A stretch of DNA of 41,455 bases. Source: Bacteroidales bacterium. GTDB taxonomy: Bacteria > Bacteroidota > Bacteroidia > Bacteroidales > Muribaculaceae. The stretch is taken from contig JAUNGA010000013.1 in the NCBI GenBank assembly GCA_030524765.1, positions 1 to 41,455 on the forward strand, written 5' to 3'. Shown piece after piece: positions 17,066 through 25,414 of this stretch (position 1 is the first letter of the stretch; the number at the start of each line of letters is the position of its first letter). The translations under genes were made by a program, and so were the position numbers. Under the pieces are notes generated by a model that did no database searches, was not told the DNA's origin, and worked only from the letters and a program-made list of their open reading frames with translations.

Positions 17066-17073
17066 TATCTTTG
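17066..17073 (+). promoter_or_regulatory. GH3 gene promoter -7 element
   Basis: TATCTTTG fits the -7 consensus and lies 53 bases before the ATG at 17127. A -33 TTTG is missing at the expected place, which would suit control by an activator, but that is only a suggestion. Confidence 0.6.
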
Positions 17074-17126
17074 TAAACGAATAATCTTAAATGACATAAC
17101 CAACAATATTATCCACGTTTCAGACT

Positions 17127-19436
17127 ATGAAATTTAAATTTGCAGCATTGATCGCTGCCACAGCCATCGCTCCCGCGCTATCGGCTGTCGAGCCGGCGAT
17201 TCCGCGTGACGAAGCCATCGAGAGCCGTGTCGAGGCCACGCTGGCCAAAATGACCCTTGAGGAAAAAGTAGGTCAGATGACCGAGCTCGTTCTTGATATT
17301 TTCGGAGCTTTTGACGAAAACGGAGAGTTCCAGCTCAATGAAGGCCGACTCGACACAATCCTCAGTGTCTACAAAGTCGGCTCGATTCTCAACGCACCGG
17401 GCACACGTGCGCAGACACCCGAGAAATGGCAGCAGATCATCTCGAAAATTCAGGAGAAATCCATGCAGCATATCGGCATTCCGTGCATATATGGCCTTGA
17501 TCAGAACCACGGCACCACCTATACTTTCGGTGGTACATTCTTCCCACAGAATCTTGGATTGGCCGCGACATTCAACCGCGATATCGTACGCGACGGAGCT
17601 GCTGTGACAGCCTACGAGACACGTGCCTCAAACTGTCCCTGGACCTACTCGCCCACACTCGACCTCGGCCGTGATCCGCGCTGGCCCCGTATCTGGGAGA
17701 ATTTTGGCGAGGACTGCCTCGTCAACGCCGAGATGGGTGCCGCCGCCGTGCGTGGCTTTCAGGGCGACGATCCCAACCACATCGGTCCCGACCACATCGC
17801 TGCATGCCTAAAACATTATATGGGATATGGCGTGCCATACAGTGGCAAAGACCGCACCCCCGCCTACATCTCAGAGTCTGACCTGCGAGAGAAACACTTC
17901 GCGCCCTATCTCGCGGCTGCCCGCGCAGGTGCTCTCTCGGTGATGTGCAACTCTGCATCGGTCAACGGCATTCCCGGCCACATCAACAAGCGGTTCCTTA
18001 CCGACTGGCTCAAAGACGGTCTCAATTGGGACGGCATGATCGTCACCGACTGGGCCGATATCAACCAGCTCTTCATGCGCGAGCGCGTAGCTCCGAACCG
18101 TCGCGAGGCCATCAAGATGGCTATCAATGCAGGTATCGACATGGTCATGGAACCCTACGATCCCACATTCTGCACCGATCTGATCTCTCTCGTCAATGAC
18201 GGCGAGGTGCCCATGAGCCGCATTGATGATGCCGTACGTCGTGTGCTGCGCATGAAGTATCGCCTCGGCCTTTTCGATAATCCCGACACCCCTTTGGCCG
18301 ATTATCCCGACTTTGCGTCAGACAAGCACACCAAAGTGGCTTTGCAGGCTGCCACCGAATCAATGGTGCTTCTCAAAAATGTCAACCACACTCTGCCTCT
18401 GCCCGCCGGAGCCAAAATTCTCGTCACCGGCCCCAATGCCGATACAATGCGCGGTCTTAATGGCGGCTGGACCTACACCTGGCAGGGCAAATTGCAGCCT
18501 GCCGACTTCAATGAGAAAAATACCATTCTCGAGGCTATGCAGCAGCGTTTCGGCGCTGACAATGTCAAGTATGCGCCCGGCGTCACCTACAACAACGAGG
18601 GTAATTACTGGGAAGAGAACGAGCCCGATATCGATTCGGCTGTCGCAGCTGCAAAAGATGTAGATTACATCGTCGCTTGCATCGGCGAAAACTCCTATTG
18701 CGAGACCCCCGGCAACCTCACCGATCTCAATATCTCGGCCAATCAGCTTGCCCTTGTCAAGGCACTCGCCGCTACCGGCAAGCCTATCGTGCTTATCCTC
18801 AGCGAGGGGCGTCCCCGTCTGATCAGCAGCATCGAGCCTCTTGCTTCGGCCATCGTCGACATTATCCTGCCCGGTACCATGGGCGGCGATGCACTTGCCT
18901 CTCTGCTGTCGGGCGACGAGAACTTCAGCGGCCGACTCCCCTTCACCTATCCGCGCGAGATCAACTCGCTCGCAACCTACGATTACAAGGTCAGCGAGGA
19001 AACCGGGACGATGGAGGGCGCTTATGACTACGATGCTGTCGTGGCTGTGCAGTGGCCGTTTGGCTATGGCCAGAGCTACACCACCTTCGCCTACGACAAT
19101 CTCAGTGTCGACCGTTCCGACTTCAAGGCAGGTGATGTGCTTACATTCACCGTCGATGTGACCAACACAGGCGATCGCACAGGTAAAGAGGCGGTGCTTC
19201 TTTTCAGCAGCGATCTGGTCGCCTCGCGTCAGGTACCCGACAACCGTCGTCTCCGTGCATTCGACAAGATCGAGCTTGCTCCCGGTCAGACCAAGACGGT
19301 TACCCTCACCATACCCGCCGAATCGCTCGCCTATGTCGATGCCAACGGCAACTGGGTGCTCGAGCAGGGCGACTTCAAGATGCAGGCCGGCAACAAGATT
19401 CTTACCGTAACATGCACCGAGACCACTGAACTCTGA
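17127..19436 (+). CDS. Exported GH3 beta-glucosidase
   Basis: The 769-residue glycoside hydrolase family 3 enzyme should remove beta-linked glucose (or a similar sugar) from the non-reducing end of oligosaccharides. A signal peptide ends near ALSA (residue 20). The N-terminal barrel carries the KH motif (CLKHYMGYG, 228-236) and the nucleophile D308 in GMIVTDW. The alpha/beta sandwich follows with GENSYCETPG, where the acid/base glutamate is expected, and a C-terminal fibronectin type III-like domain ends the protein (from about 660). No SusC/SusD, regulator or other glycosidase is next to it, so this is a lone enzyme gene and not part of a visible polysaccharide locus. Confidence 0.95.
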   Translation: MKFKFAALIAATAIAPALSAVEPAIPRDEAIESRVEATLAKMTLEEKVGQMTELVLDIFGAFDENGEFQLNEGRLDTILSVYKVGSILNAPGTRAQTPEKWQQIISKIQEKSMQHIGIPCIYGLDQNHGTTYTFGGTFFPQNLGLAATFNRDIVRDGAAVTAYETRASNCPWTYSPTLDLGRDPRWPRIWENFGEDCLVNAEMGAAAVRGFQGDDPNHIGPDHIAACLKHYMGYGVPYSGKDRTPAYISESDLREKHFAPYLAAARAGALSVMCNSASVNGIPGHINKRFLTDWLKDGLNWDGMIVTDWADINQLFMRERVAPNRREAIKMAINAGIDMVMEPYDPTFCTDLISLVNDGEVPMSRIDDAVRRVLRMKYRLGLFDNPDTPLADYPDFASDKHTKVALQAATESMVLLKNVNHTLPLPAGAKILVTGPNADTMRGLNGGWTYTWQGKLQPADFNEKNTILEAMQQRFGADNVKYAPGVTYNNEGNYWEENEPDIDSAVAAAKDVDYIVACIGENSYCETPGNLTDLNISANQLALVKALAATGKPIVLILSEGRPRLISSIEPLASAIVDIILPGTMGGDALASLLSGDENFSGRLPFTYPREINSLATYDYKVSEETGTMEGAYDYDAVVAVQWPFGYGQSYTTFAYDNLSVDRSDFKAGDVLTFTVDVTNTGDRTGKEAVLLFSSDLVASRQVPDNRRLRAFDKIELAPGQTKTVTLTIPAESLAYVDANGNWVLEQGDFKMQAGNKILTVTCTETTEL

Positions 19437-19448
19437 TACTCTGTTCAC

Positions 19449-19490
19449 TAACAACGACAAAGGCCGCAAAAGCGGCCTTTGTCGTTGTTA
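19449..19490. terminator. Bidirectional terminator, perfect 19-bp stem
   Basis: A perfect 19-bp inverted repeat (19449-19467 with 19472-19490) with a four-base AAAA loop lies 13 bases after the GH3 stop. There is little T-run, but the very long GC-centred stem can fold on either strand between the convergent GH3 and HD-phosphohydrolase genes. Confidence 0.85.
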
Positions 19491-19560
19491 GCTGTCTGAT
19501 TGAAATAATGGACGATGAAGACTGGGTGTATGACTGAGTATTTGTGTCGCCGGACACTCT

Positions 19561-20121
19561 TTATTCCATTTTGTCCCCGAATTCTGCGTGCAGTCTCTCG
19601 AATCGTTCGAGAGTGGCCGACGAGTGGCGTGCCATCGAGGATCTCACACGCTCGAGCGATTTACGTTGCATATCACCGCTCTTGCTGTAAAATTTATCGG
19701 CATAGCACACCAGACGTTCCAGAAGCGTTTCAGGCATCAGCACGCGGTCTGTCGGCAGAGGCAGCTTCAGCTCGGCGATATCGGCTGCGTTGATGCCGGC
19801 GCCCGTATGCCGTTCGGCCACACGGGCTACCTCCTCGTCATAACCCTCGCGCCGCAGCATATCGGCACCCGATATACCGTGGCGTATGTATGGCTCAGTG
19901 CCGTGGCAGTCTATGCCCGGGGCATCGGTCATGCAGATGCCGATGTCATGCAGCATTGCCGCACGATCTATCGTTTCGTGATCGAGCCCGAGGCCAAGTC
20001 TGTCATTTATCTCGATGGCCAACGACGCCACCGACCGGCAGTGGCGCTCGAGTATGTCGCGCGCACGTGTGCCGGTCGGATAATATTTGTCGTAGATAGC
20101 CTTTACGTCGGCTGTCATCAT
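19561..20121 (-). CDS. HD-domain phosphohydrolase
   Basis: The 186-residue protein is a single HD domain: H27, then the metal-binding pair H58-D59 in LHDIG, then histidines in the region 76-108 (DCHG, IRHG, ERHTG) and an aspartate in YADKFYSKSG. Such metal-dependent enzymes hydrolyse phosphate esters of nucleotides or related compounds. The compact form here is common and uncharacterised, so the substrate is unknown. Two consecutive ATG codons are possible starts. Its start overlaps the ilvE stop by one base (TGATG), so the two are probably translated in a coupled way. No metabolic link between them is obvious. Confidence 0.88.
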   Translation of the reverse strand: MMTADVKAIYDKYYPTGTRARDILERHCRSVASLAIEINDRLGLGLDHETIDRAAMLHDIGICMTDAPGIDCHGTEPYIRHGISGADMLRREGYDEEVARVAERHTGAGINAADIAELKLPLPTDRVLMPETLLERLVCYADKFYSKSGDMQRKSLERVRSSMARHSSATLERFERLHAEFGDKME

Positions 20122-21149
20122 CAGTCGAGGTCGACGATCGTATTCCAGTTGTGTTCATCAGGATACTCGCCCAGGCGAATGGCCGACAGACGGTCGTAGA
20201 GCGCTGTCGATATCGGGCCAGGTTTGCGGTCGGGCGAGATCTCATAGTTTTTGCCGGTATCGATGTCGCGTATGGTACCGATCGGCGAGATCACGGCTGC
20301 GGTGCCGCAGGCGCCTGCCTCGGTGGCGTTGGCCAGTTCGTCGACAGTGATGTGGCGTTCCTCTACCTCAATGTCCATGTCGCGAGCCAGCTGCATCAGA
20401 GCCTTGTTGGTCACTGACGGCAGGATTGAGTCTGATTTTGGGGTCACATATTTGCCGTCGATGATGGCAAAGAAATTGGCCGGGCCACACTCGTCGAGGT
20501 ATTTCTTTTCTTTCGGGTCGAGGAAGAGCACAGCCGAGCAACCCAGATCGTGGGCGTGCTCGCCGGCCACCAGCGATGCGGCATAGTTGCCGCCGCATTT
20601 GTATCGGCCTGTGCCGCGGGGAGCCACACGGTCATACTGGCGCATGATGCAGATGTCGGTGCATCCGAATCCTGTCTTGAAGTACGGACCGACGGGTGTC
20701 ACCATGATGATAAACAGATACTCAGACGACGCTTTGACACCGATGCTCGGTGACATGCCGATCTCGAGCGGACGTATATACAGCGAGGCTCCGCTGCCGT
20801 AGGGCGGAATAAAGCGCTCGTTGAGTTTTACGGCCATCAGGCACATTTTTCTGAAGAGGTCTTCGGGCACCGGTTCCATCAGCAGTCCTTCTGCCGACGA
20901 ACGCATGCGTGACGCATTGTCTTCCAGACGGAAGATGCGCACTTTGCCGTCTTTACCGCGGAAGGCCTTAAGACCCTCGAATATTTCCTGGCCGTAGTGC
21001 AGCGATGTTGCGGCCATATGCATCTCGATTTTATCTGATTTGGTCACTTCAATCTCGCCCCATTTGCCGTCTTTGAACGTGCAACGCACATTATAATCGG
21101 TGGGATAGTAGCCAAATGGCAGATGTTTCCAGTCAAGTTCTGAGCTCAT
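20121..21149 (-). CDS. ilvE: Branched-chain amino-acid aminotransferase
   Basis: IlvE, a fold-type IV PLP enzyme, swaps the amino group between glutamate and leucine, isoleucine or valine, the last step of their synthesis. The PLP lysine lies in RYKCGGNYA. Other family segments are GQEIFEGLKAFRG near residue 60, SGASLYIRP and EAGACGTAAVISPIG near the C terminus. I chose the ATG at 21149 (342 aa, protein starting MSSELDWK), matching the usual length and N terminus. An upstream ATG at 21209 would add 20 residues that do not resemble the family. No other branched-chain synthesis genes are near. Confidence 0.94.
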   Translation of the reverse strand: MSSELDWKHLPFGYYPTDYNVRCTFKDGKWGEIEVTKSDKIEMHMAATSLHYGQEIFEGLKAFRGKDGKVRIFRLEDNASRMRSSAEGLLMEPVPEDLFRKMCLMAVKLNERFIPPYGSGASLYIRPLEIGMSPSIGVKASSEYLFIIMVTPVGPYFKTGFGCTDICIMRQYDRVAPRGTGRYKCGGNYAASLVAGEHAHDLGCSAVLFLDPKEKKYLDECGPANFFAIIDGKYVTPKSDSILPSVTNKALMQLARDMDIEVEERHITVDELANATEAGACGTAAVISPIGTIRDIDTGKNYEISPDRKPGPISTALYDRLSAIRLGEYPDEHNWNTIVDLD

Positions 21150-21186
21150 ATTACAGTAGTCAGGTAAGTATTTTCTTTTGTTAAGG

Positions 21187-21218
21187 CAAAGATGAATATT
21201 TATTTGCAAATGTCCAAA
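21187..21218 (-). promoter_or_regulatory. Probable ilvE promoter
   Basis: On the minus strand TTTG (21218-21215) and CATCTTTG (21194-21187, one mismatch to TAnnTTTG) are 20 bases apart. The leader would be about 30 bases. The element lies inside an upstream in-frame extension of ilvE, which supports the start at 21149. Confidence 0.5.
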
Positions 21219-21262
21219 TTATTGCACAAAAAAATGATTTGAGCGTTTCATTGCACCGGGTC

Positions 21263-22729
21263 TTAGTCCTGATCTCTTGTTTCCGGCGCCTTGCGCAATG
21301 TGAATCTGAACAGCAGTCCGCCGCCTTCGCGGTTTGAGGCACTGATAGTGCCGCCGAGAGCCTCGACAGTATTCAGAACGATGGGCAGGCCAAGTCCGGT
21401 ACCGCCTTTTTTGCGAGAACGGCCCATGTCTTCGCGGAAGAACCTCTCGAAAAGATGTGGCAGACTCGACTCTTTGACACCCACGCCATTGTCGTAAAAA
21501 GCAAAGTGATAGTGAGTGTCGTCCTGACCTGTGAGTATGAGGTTGCATTCTGTACCTTTTGAGTAGAATACAGCGTTCTTGGTCAGATTATTGAGCATTC
21601 CGGTCAGCAGGCTTTCGTTGCCTATCACGCGGCAGTAGGTGGGGATGTCATAGTTGAACACCATATTGCCTAACGATCCCGAACTTTCATAGTCGTTGAC
21701 CGCGCGGAATACGATTTCATGAAAGTCAATCGGTTCGAGATTGATCATCTGTGAGCCGAATTCCAGCCGTGTGATGCTCGACAGATCGTTCATCAGCTGT
21801 ATCAGACGGTCTATATGCTCGTTGACCTTGCTGAGAAAGTGATTGCGCGATTCATCGTCCATCTCGGGATGTTCGCGTATGGTGTCGATATATCCCTTGA
21901 TTACGCCGATGGGGGTCTTGAGCTCATGGTTGATGTTGTTGGTGAGCTCGCGTTTTAGCCGCGCCTTGTCTTCGAGGGCGTGCATGGCCACATTGTGTTC
22001 GCGCTTTATTTTGATGATGGCGCCGTTGCGTTCGTTGAACAATCGTACCAACTGCCGCGAGATGTCGCCCAGCTCGTCGTGCGAGAAGTTCTTGCTCGGC
22101 ACAAAGCCCGGATCAGATCCGGCCCTCAGGGCGAAGTTGCGCAGCAGACTTATGTCGCGCCCCAGTCGGCGTGACATCCAGAAGGCCATCAATGTGCCCA
22201 GACAGGCTATGCCGAACATCAGTATGAATACGGTCGACGAGCCGTGTATCTCCCGTTTGATGTCGCTGTCGAACGGCAGCATAGTATAGACTATCAGACG
22301 TTTGTCGTTGCTCGATGCGACATCGTAATAGAAGTTTGAATTGCGACGGTCTTCCTCGATGTCAGATATTACATGGTTTGTGATACCCGACTCAAGTTTT
22401 GTCTCGACAATGTTGAGATTGATCGGCTCGCCTACGTTGTAGAGTAGTTTGCCGTTGTAATATGCCGATATGCGTATGTGGTCATACATCGGATTCTCGA
22501 CGTAGAAACGGTCGACAAACCGCAGGAACGCCAACGGGTCGATATCATCATCATAGGCGTTTAGTATGCGCGCGTTGATTAGCTCTACCTGACTGCGTAT
22601 GCGGTCGATGCGGTTCATGCGGCTGCGGTAAGATATCCATACCGTCATCGCGATCGCCATCAGCCAGATAATGGCAACAAGCGGCACAAACAGTCGCCAC
22701 TGATAACTAATACGTCTCTTTAAAACCAT
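21263..22729 (-). CDS. Membrane sensor histidine kinase
   Basis: The 488-residue kinase has two membrane segments (about 13-33 and 164-184) around a periplasmic sensor of about 130 residues, then a HAMP-like linker. The dimerisation domain carries the phospho-accepting H268 in NHELKTP. The ATPase domain has the N box (NNLTKNAV), G1 (DNGVGV) and G2 (GGTGLGL). It should phosphorylate the response regulator encoded just upstream, whose 3' end it overlaps by 23 bases. The sensor resembles nothing I can name, so the stimulus is unknown. Confidence 0.94.
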   Translation of the reverse strand: MVLKRRISYQWRLFVPLVAIIWLMAIAMTVWISYRSRMNRIDRIRSQVELINARILNAYDDDIDPLAFLRFVDRFYVENPMYDHIRISAYYNGKLLYNVGEPINLNIVETKLESGITNHVISDIEEDRRNSNFYYDVASSNDKRLIVYTMLPFDSDIKREIHGSSTVFILMFGIACLGTLMAFWMSRRLGRDISLLRNFALRAGSDPGFVPSKNFSHDELGDISRQLVRLFNERNGAIIKIKREHNVAMHALEDKARLKRELTNNINHELKTPIGVIKGYIDTIREHPEMDDESRNHFLSKVNEHIDRLIQLMNDLSSITRLEFGSQMINLEPIDFHEIVFRAVNDYESSGSLGNMVFNYDIPTYCRVIGNESLLTGMLNNLTKNAVFYSKGTECNLILTGQDDTHYHFAFYDNGVGVKESSLPHLFERFFREDMGRSRKKGGTGLGLPIVLNTVEALGGTISASNREGGGLLFRFTLRKAPETRDQD

Positions 22730-23417
22730 AGCCGAATCCCTGACGAGTTACGATGTTGTTGCTGTACTCGCCGAGTTTCTTGCGCAGGCGGGTGATATTG
22801 GTGTCGATCGTTCGGTTGGTCACAACTACGTCTTCGCCCCATACATGGCTGATGATTTCCTGCCGTGAATAGATGCGGTTGCGATGTGTCAGGAAGAATT
22901 CGAGGATTTCGTATTCGGTACGGGTCAGGCCCAGAGGCTCGCCGTCGAGATACGAGATCTTTTCGTTACGGTCGATTCGCAGTGTCTTGAATGTCAGGTC
23001 CTGCTCATACTGGCTGTCGCTGATGTTGTAGGTCGCCTGGGTTGTCAGAGCCGAACGGCGCAGCACCGAGCGCACCCGTGCCAGCACCTCGCCGATAGAG
23101 AACGGTTTGGTCACGTAATCGTCGGCTCCGATATTAAGACCCATCACTTTTTCGTCTTCCTCGTTGAGAGCCGAGCAGAATATTATTGGTGTGTGTTCGG
23201 TCGACGTCACATTGCGTATGCGTTTGGCAAAATCAAAGCCGCTCATCTCGCCCATCATGATGTCGACAATAAAAAGATTGTATTTCGACAGATCTTCGTC
23301 GCAGGCCTCCTCGGCGCTGTACGCGGCGTCGACCTCATAACCCTCTTTTTCAAGATTGTATTTAAGTATCTCGCAAACAGACTCTTCGTCGTCAATTACA
23401 AGTATTCGTGCGCGCAT
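22707..23417 (-). CDS. OmpR-family response regulator
   Basis: This 236-residue regulator has a receiver domain with D9/D10, phospho-acceptor D52 (IVDIMMG), S82 in place of the more usual threonine, and K104 (TKPF). A winged-helix DNA-binding domain follows (about 135-236: LTRTEYEILEFFLTHRNRIYSRQEI, RTIDTNITRLRKKLG). It forms a two-component pair with the overlapping histidine kinase. The sequence is not that of Bacteroides RprY as I remember it, so I give no symbol. Two overlapping palindromes lie directly upstream of the gene and could be its own binding sites. Confidence 0.95.
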   Translation of the reverse strand: MRARILVIDDEESVCEILKYNLEKEGYEVDAAYSAEEACDEDLSKYNLFIVDIMMGEMSGFDFAKRIRNVTSTEHTPIIFCSALNEEDEKVMGLNIGADDYVTKPFSIGEVLARVRSVLRRSALTTQATYNISDSQYEQDLTFKTLRIDRNEKISYLDGEPLGLTRTEYEILEFFLTHRNRIYSRQEIISHVWGEDVVVTNRTIDTNITRLRKKLGEYSNNIVTRQGFGYGFKETY

Positions 23418-23453
23418 ATAGTGTTTTTGATTGGTTTTTCTTAGGTTGTAAAA

Positions 23454-23504
23454 TTAACACATTTTCGACGGCGATAAAAGTTAAAATGTGTTAATGTAAC
23501 ATTA
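23454..23504. promoter_or_regulatory. Overlapping palindromes upstream of the response regulator
   Basis: A perfect 12-bp inverted repeat (TTAACACATTTT at 23454-23465 with its complement at 23483-23494, spacer 17) overlaps a second palindrome, TAATGT-A-ACATTA at 23492-23504. Both lie 37-87 bases upstream of the response regulator ATG. They are good candidate operator sites for this regulator or another. As RNA the first could also form a hairpin, though it has no T-run. Confidence 0.5.
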
Positions 23505-23527
23505 CTCTATCGAACTTTACTTTACCG

Positions 23528-23632
23528 TTTGTGTTTTCTTAATATCAAAAACATATTTGCACTGTGTTTTCATGGTATTAGATTTAAGGTTAGAAGATAC
23601 ACGGCTGCCGTGAGGCAGCCGATTCTTTTTTT
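23528..23632 (+). ncRNA. Candidate small RNA with its own promoter and terminator
   Basis: TTTG (23528-23531) and CATATTTG (23552-23559, one mismatch) are 20 bases apart and form a likely promoter. From a start near 23565 a transcript of about 68 bases would end in a perfect 8-bp GC-rich hairpin (23602-23609 with 23614-23621, four-base loop) followed by a T-run (23625-23632). No convincing reading frame with its own stop lies between. The arrangement suits a small RNA of about 70 bases; a 5' attenuator of the DUF1919 gene downstream is the alternative. Confidence 0.4.
23602..23632 (+). terminator. Intrinsic terminator upstream of the DUF1919 gene
   Basis: CGGCTGCC pairs perfectly with GGCAGCCG across a GTGA loop and is followed by ATTC and seven T. 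It reads on the plus strand although the only annotated upstream gene is divergent, so it must end a separate short transcript or attenuate the downstream gene. Confidence 0.8.
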
Positions 23633-23633
23633 G

Positions 23634-23641
23634 TATCTTTG
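23634..23641 (+). promoter_or_regulatory. DUF1919 gene promoter -7 element
   Basis: TATCTTTG fits TAnnTTTG and ends seven bases before the ATG at 23649, so the transcript would be leaderless or nearly so. Its -33 position falls inside the terminator hairpin and has no TTTG. Confidence 0.6.
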
Positions 23642-23648
23642 CATCGTC

Positions 23649-24284
23649 ATGGCTTCAATCTCGACTACATTCAAAAAAATCACGGCTCCGTTGCGCTATG
23701 CTTTGGCACGCCGCCGGCTGCGCAACCGCTCGGTCTCTATCGTTTGTTCAAACTGTTGGGGTGGGTTTATGTGCCGTTATTTCAAGTTGCCGTTCAATAC
23801 TCCATTTATCGGACTTTTCATCATGGCTCCCGACTATATCGAAATGCTTGAGCATCCCGACTTGCTCGGCCGTGAGCTGCGGTTTATCGAGGCTGCCTGT
23901 TCTCGTTATCCTGAGCAGGTTGCTGCACAGTCACATCCGTATCCGATAGCTGTGATCGACGGCACCGATCTTGAGATTCATTTTCTGCATTACCCCGATG
24001 CCGAGACCGCAAGAGTCAAGTGGAGACGTCGTGTCGCCCGTCTCGACTGGCACAATGCGATCGTGGCTTTTCATGATGGCGACGGTTTCACCCCCGGATT
24101 GCTCGAGCGCTTCGACCGTCTGCCTTATCCGTGCAAAGTCACTTTTGTCTCACGGCCTTATCCGCAGTCGCCCTCGGCGGTTTATATGCCGGAGTTTGCC
24201 GGATGCGGCAGAGTAGGGCCGATGTGGAAGTTCTCAGACCTGTACTTTGATTTGCCTGCCTGCGCTAATGGCTTGAGTCACTGA
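23649..24284 (+). CDS. DUF1919 family protein
   Basis: This protein of about 211 residues belongs to DUF1919, often described as exopolysaccharide-related, judging from CSNCWGGFMCRYFKLPFNTPFIGLFI near the N terminus, the PDYIEML segment, and VAFHDGDGF and FVSRPYP further on. The family is found next to capsule or polysaccharide genes in other genomes, but here it stands alone. Catalytic residues are not established. I prefer the ATG at 23649 to one at 23529, because the promoter and terminator lie between them and the extra 40 residues do not look like family sequence. Its last 20 bases overlap apbE on the other strand. Confidence 0.8.
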   Translation: MASISTTFKKITAPLRYALARRRLRNRSVSIVCSNCWGGFMCRYFKLPFNTPFIGLFIMAPDYIEMLEHPDLLGRELRFIEAACSRYPEQVAAQSHPYPIAVIDGTDLEIHFLHYPDAETARVKWRRRVARLDWHNAIVAFHDGDGFTPGLLERFDRLPYPCKVTFVSRPYPQSPSAVYMPEFAGCGRVGPMWKFSDLYFDLPACANGLSH

Positions 24285-25251
24285 CTACCCATTCGCCCTG
24301 AGAGTCACGGCTCACCAATATTATCCTTACATCCGCCATGCTGTCGGCCATAGCGATCGCTGTCTCGCGGTCGGCTACCATGCAGGCTGTGGCCAAAGCG
24401 TCGGCCAGAGCACACGTGGGCGCTATCACCGTAGCACTCAGTGTTGACCTTGCGGCCGGATACCCCGTACGCGGATCAATCGTGTGGCCGATTACCGAAT
24501 CGGCGCTGATGTTGATATAATTGCGATAGTTGCCCGAAGTCGCCACGGCAGCATTGTCGAGTTCGATCACCTGTATGGTAGAGTCACCCGGATTGCCGCT
24601 CAAAGGTGCATCGATGGCTATGCGCCATACCTCACCGCGTGGATTGACTCCGGTAGTGGCTACCTCACCTCCTATTTCGATCATGTAATCGGTGCATCCG
24701 TTGCGTCGCAATACATCGGCCACACGGTCTACGCCATAGCCTTTGGCCACGGCCGAGAAATCAAACTCGGTGGCACTGTCGGCCCGCACCACGCGCATGC
24801 CGTCGATGCTGCATCGCGCGATTCCAACGGCCCGCAGGGCCTCTGACATTGCCTCGGAGGAGGGCAGAAGGCCGCCGTTGTCGCGATAGCCGAATCCCCA
24901 CAGATTGACCAACGGTGCCACCGTCGGATCAAATGCGCCGCCGCTCAGACGGTTAACGCGTTGCGAAAGCTCAAATACCTCGGCAAACATCCTGTCGACC
25001 GAATCGGTCTCGCCTCGATTTATTCTCGATACGGTTGATGTGGCGTCGAAAGCCGACAGCGACAGCTCGACACGGCGCATCTCGGCCACCACCGAGTCGT
25101 CAAGATTGCGGTCTGACTTGTAAGTTATGTGGTAGGTTGTGCCCCACACGGCTCCGGCCGTGCGGCGATATTGGCTTTGACCGCAGCCATAAAGTACTGC
25201 GGCAGACAAGATAATGCTGAAAATGACTCTGATTCGGCTGAGCAATCCCAT
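24265..25251 (-). CDS. apbE: FAD:protein FMN transferase ApbE
   Basis: ApbE attaches FMN from FAD to a threonine of exported flavoproteins such as NqrB/NqrC or RnfG. The 328-residue protein is a lipoprotein (lipobox LYGC, C23), so it works on the periplasmic side. Family motifs are EFDFSAVAKGYGVDRV mid-protein and GHTIDPRTGYPA, part of the metal and FAD site, towards the C terminus. No Nqr or Rnf genes are in the window. Its 3' end overlaps the convergent DUF1919 gene by 20 bases and I see no terminator there. Confidence 0.95.
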   Translation of the reverse strand: MGLLSRIRVIFSIILSAAVLYGCGQSQYRRTAGAVWGTTYHITYKSDRNLDDSVVAEMRRVELSLSAFDATSTVSRINRGETDSVDRMFAEVFELSQRVNRLSGGAFDPTVAPLVNLWGFGYRDNGGLLPSSEAMSEALRAVGIARCSIDGMRVVRADSATEFDFSAVAKGYGVDRVADVLRRNGCTDYMIEIGGEVATTGVNPRGEVWRIAIDAPLSGNPGDSTIQVIELDNAAVATSGNYRNYINISADSVIGHTIDPRTGYPAARSTLSATVIAPTCALADALATACMVADRETAIAMADSMADVRIILVSRDSQGEWVVSDSSH

Positions 25252-25294
25252 ATAGTCAATGATTTGCGACTTAAGACGATTTGTTTGTCGAGTG

Positions 25295-25302
25295 CAAAAT
25301 TA
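25295..25302 (-). promoter_or_regulatory. apbE promoter -7 element
   Basis: TAATTTTG on the minus strand fits TAnnTTTG and gives a leader of about 37 bases before the ATG at 25251. No clear -33 element is seen. Confidence 0.55.
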
Positions 25303-25380
25303 ATAAAATCCGGGCATTTTTTGTCAGACGTATCAATGCGAATTTACGGTTTATCTAAGTAATTTTTCATCGGGAATTGT

Positions 25381-25388
25381 TATTTTTG
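25381..25388 (+). promoter_or_regulatory. DJ-1/PfpI gene promoter -7 element
   Basis: TATTTTTG fits the -7 consensus 26 bases before the ATG at 25415. The -33 position has no clear TTTG. Confidence 0.5.
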
Positions 25389-25414
25389 CACAGACTAACT
25401 CTAATAATTGCAAA

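Noticed and set aside
17127..19436. Calling the GH3 region a polysaccharide utilisation locus
   Set aside because: There is no SusC/SusD pair, no anti-sigma or hybrid regulator and no second glycosidase nearby.
18360..19469. A 369-codon open frame on the minus strand opposite the GH3 gene
   Set aside because: The GH3 frame has all family motifs and a signal peptide, while the opposite frame has none and no promoter.
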